A DNA stretch of 64,000 bases from Maricaulis sp. (GTDB lineage: Bacteria > Pseudomonadota > Alphaproteobacteria > Caulobacterales > Maricaulaceae): contig NZ_JASBRI010000024.1 in assembly GCF_030149515.1 (NCBI RefSeq), forward strand, positions 124,001 to 188,000, in the 5' to 3' direction. Under the pieces are notes generated by a model, which saw nothing but the letters and a program-made list of their open reading frames with translations, ran no database searches and had not been told where the DNA came from. The position numbers and the translations under genes were made by a program. Positions 62,987 to 64,000 of the stretch are shown piece after piece (the stretch's first letter is position 1; every line of letters begins with the position of its first letter).

Positions 62987-64000
62987 GCACGTTTCTCCGT
63001 TGTCCGGTGTTCGTCGTCCGCGCCGTCGGCTTCGCGCCGGGCCTGACGGACCGCCACAATCTCCGCCCCGGGGAAGAGTCGCAAGGCCTCGCTGACAGCG
63101 GGATCGCGGCGGGCGCGTTCCAGGCGCTCGGCCTCCTCGCGCCGGCGCCGCTCGATCCAGGTTTCCCCGCCCTCGACCTCGTCACTGGCGAGAATGCCCC
63201 AGCGGGCGCCGGTCCATTCCTGCAGCCGCCGCGCCAGGCGCTGTGCGAGATCCGGCGGGCAGCCCGGTTCAGGCCGGTAGGTAAAGGAACCCGGCTTGAA
63301 GGCGGCCGGGCGCACATAACGTTCGATATCCGATTGCAGGCCGATATCCCGCTTTTCGCGCAACAGCGCGATCAGCGCCTCGAAACTCTCGGGGCCGTCG
63401 GCCGGCACCTCGCCGTCGGCCAGGGGTGCGGGCGGCTGGACCGGTGCCATGCCCGCCGGCGCGGCTGGCGCCGGCTCAGGCTTTCCCGGCGCCTCCCCGG
63501 CAGACGCGGCAGGGCCTGTTTGCGCCGGCGGATGCGCGGCGAGAATCCGCGCGGCCTCCTCCGGTCCCGGCAGGGCCGCAGCCGCGGCCAGGCGCAGGAC
63601 GGTCATCTCGGCGGCGGCCAGCGGGTCTGGGGCATTGCGGATATCGTCCAGCCCGGTGAGCAGGATTTTCCAGAGCCGGGTGAGCTGGCCCAGCGACTGT
63701 TTCTCCGCCAGCGCGACGATGCGCTGGACGGTATCGGCCGCCTCGCCAAGATCGGCCCCGGGGCCCGCCGCCTTCACCCGCGAGGTGGCGTGAACATAGT
63801 CCAGAAGATCGCGGCCGATGACGACGGGATCGCCACCGGCATCGTAGAGCGCCGACAATTCTTCCAGTGCCTCGGCCGTCTTGCCCGACAGGGCCTGTTC
63901 GAGCAGGTCCAGCACGCGGGCCCGGTCGGCCAGGCCCAGCATGTCGCGGATCTGCGGGGCGGAGACGGGACCCGTCTCCTCGCTGCCCTGGACGATGGCC
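62983..64000 (-). CDS. dnaX: DNA polymerase III subunit gamma/tau (partial, C-terminal)
   Basis: The frame is open through the right edge, so only about 338 C-terminal residues are seen. IRDMLGLADRARVLDLLEQA is the conserved clamp-loader domain III start. It is followed by a Pro/Ala-rich linker (AGEAPGKPEPAPAAPAGMAP) and the tau C-terminal domain. The N-terminal AAA+ part lies outside the window. Operon with ybaB and recR. Confidence 0.9.
   Translation of the reverse strand, partial: AIVQGSEETGPVSAPQIRDMLGLADRARVLDLLEQALSGKTAEALEELSALYDAGGDPVVIGRDLLDYVHATSRVKAAGPGADLGEAADTVQRIVALAEKQSLGQLTRLWKILLTGLDDIRNAPDPLAAAEMTVLRLAAAAALPGPEEAARILAAHPPAQTGPAASAGEAPGKPEPAPAAPAGMAPVQPPAPLADGEVPADGPESFEALIALLREKRDIGLQSDIERYVRPAAFKPGSFTYRPEPGCPPDLAQRLARRLQEWTGARWGILASDEVEGGETWIERRRREEAERLERARRDPAVSEALRLFPGAEIVAVRQARREADGADDEHRTTEKRA

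Overview
The window is a GC-rich (roughly two-thirds G+C), densely packed chromosomal segment of an alphaproteobacterium. Gene content and order (aroK-aroB-CorC, DnaJ-cobS/cobT, rpmB, SUV3-like helicase-S4-fdxA-carD-rpoH, rpmH-rnpA-yidC-engB, dapD/dapE, truA-fmt, dnaX-ybaB-recR) point to the Caulobacterales/Maricaulales (Hyphomonadaceae-like) group of aquatic, often stalked bacteria. The genus is inference. No phage, transposase, CRISPR array or rRNA operon was seen. Most genes are housekeeping genes in short overlapping operons.

Region by region. 1-4.6 kb: a partial secreted repeat-rich protein and a tiny membrane protein on the minus strand, divergent from the shikimate operon aroK-aroB-CorC. 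4.6-17.3 kb: bolA, a J-domain protein, then cobS and cobT. These two are usually neighbours but here are separated by about 6 kb holding an arsR-acr3 arsenite operon, a 993-residue secreted HET-C/phospholipase-C-like protein, a solitary divergent flagellin and a small conserved protein. A phytase-like lipoprotein and an amidohydrolase lipoprotein follow. 17.3-25.9 kb: rpmB, a DUF3108-type protein, SUV3-like helicase, S4 protein, TerB-like protein, fdxA, carD, rpoH, a nuclease-fold lipoprotein and a soluble mini chemoreceptor. 25.9-35.4 kb: HCCA-isomerase-like protein, tRNA-Arg(CCT), DUF418 protein, pgeF-selO, an HSL-type esterase, DUF924, a FATP-like acyl-CoA ligase, a duplicated DUF417 membrane protein and tRNA-Leu(CAA).

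35.4-46 kb: ExoD, DsbB, Coq7, a histidine kinase, then rpmH-rnpA-yidC-engB followed by a DUF1036-type protein and a HAD phosphatase, and a siderophore-type TonB receptor with a possible Fur site. 46-54 kb: lysine/peptidoglycan genes dapD and dapE, with a flavoprotein gene bracketed by two copies of an unusual multi-hairpin intergenic repeat, a P1-family peptidase, a cupin, and truA-fmt. 54-64 kb: two tandem Kazal-domain lipoproteins, another lipoprotein and a pirin lying between fmt and def; then rmuC, a CelD-like acetyltransferase, a PQQ-type sugar dehydrogenase, a queuosine-precursor transporter, and recR-ybaB-dnaX running off the right edge.

Themes: translation and protein export (rpmB, rpmH, rnpA, yidC, engB, truA, fmt, def), cell-wall precursor supply (dapD, dapE, pgeF), transcription control and stress (carD, rpoH), and a set of secreted or lipid-anchored proteins that look like accessory insertions in otherwise conserved gene neighbourhoods. 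The most interesting leads are the HET-C-like protein inside the cobS/cobT gap, the structured repeat pair, the Kazal lipoprotein pair, a likely CTG start for engB, and a terminator-like hairpin in the carD leader.
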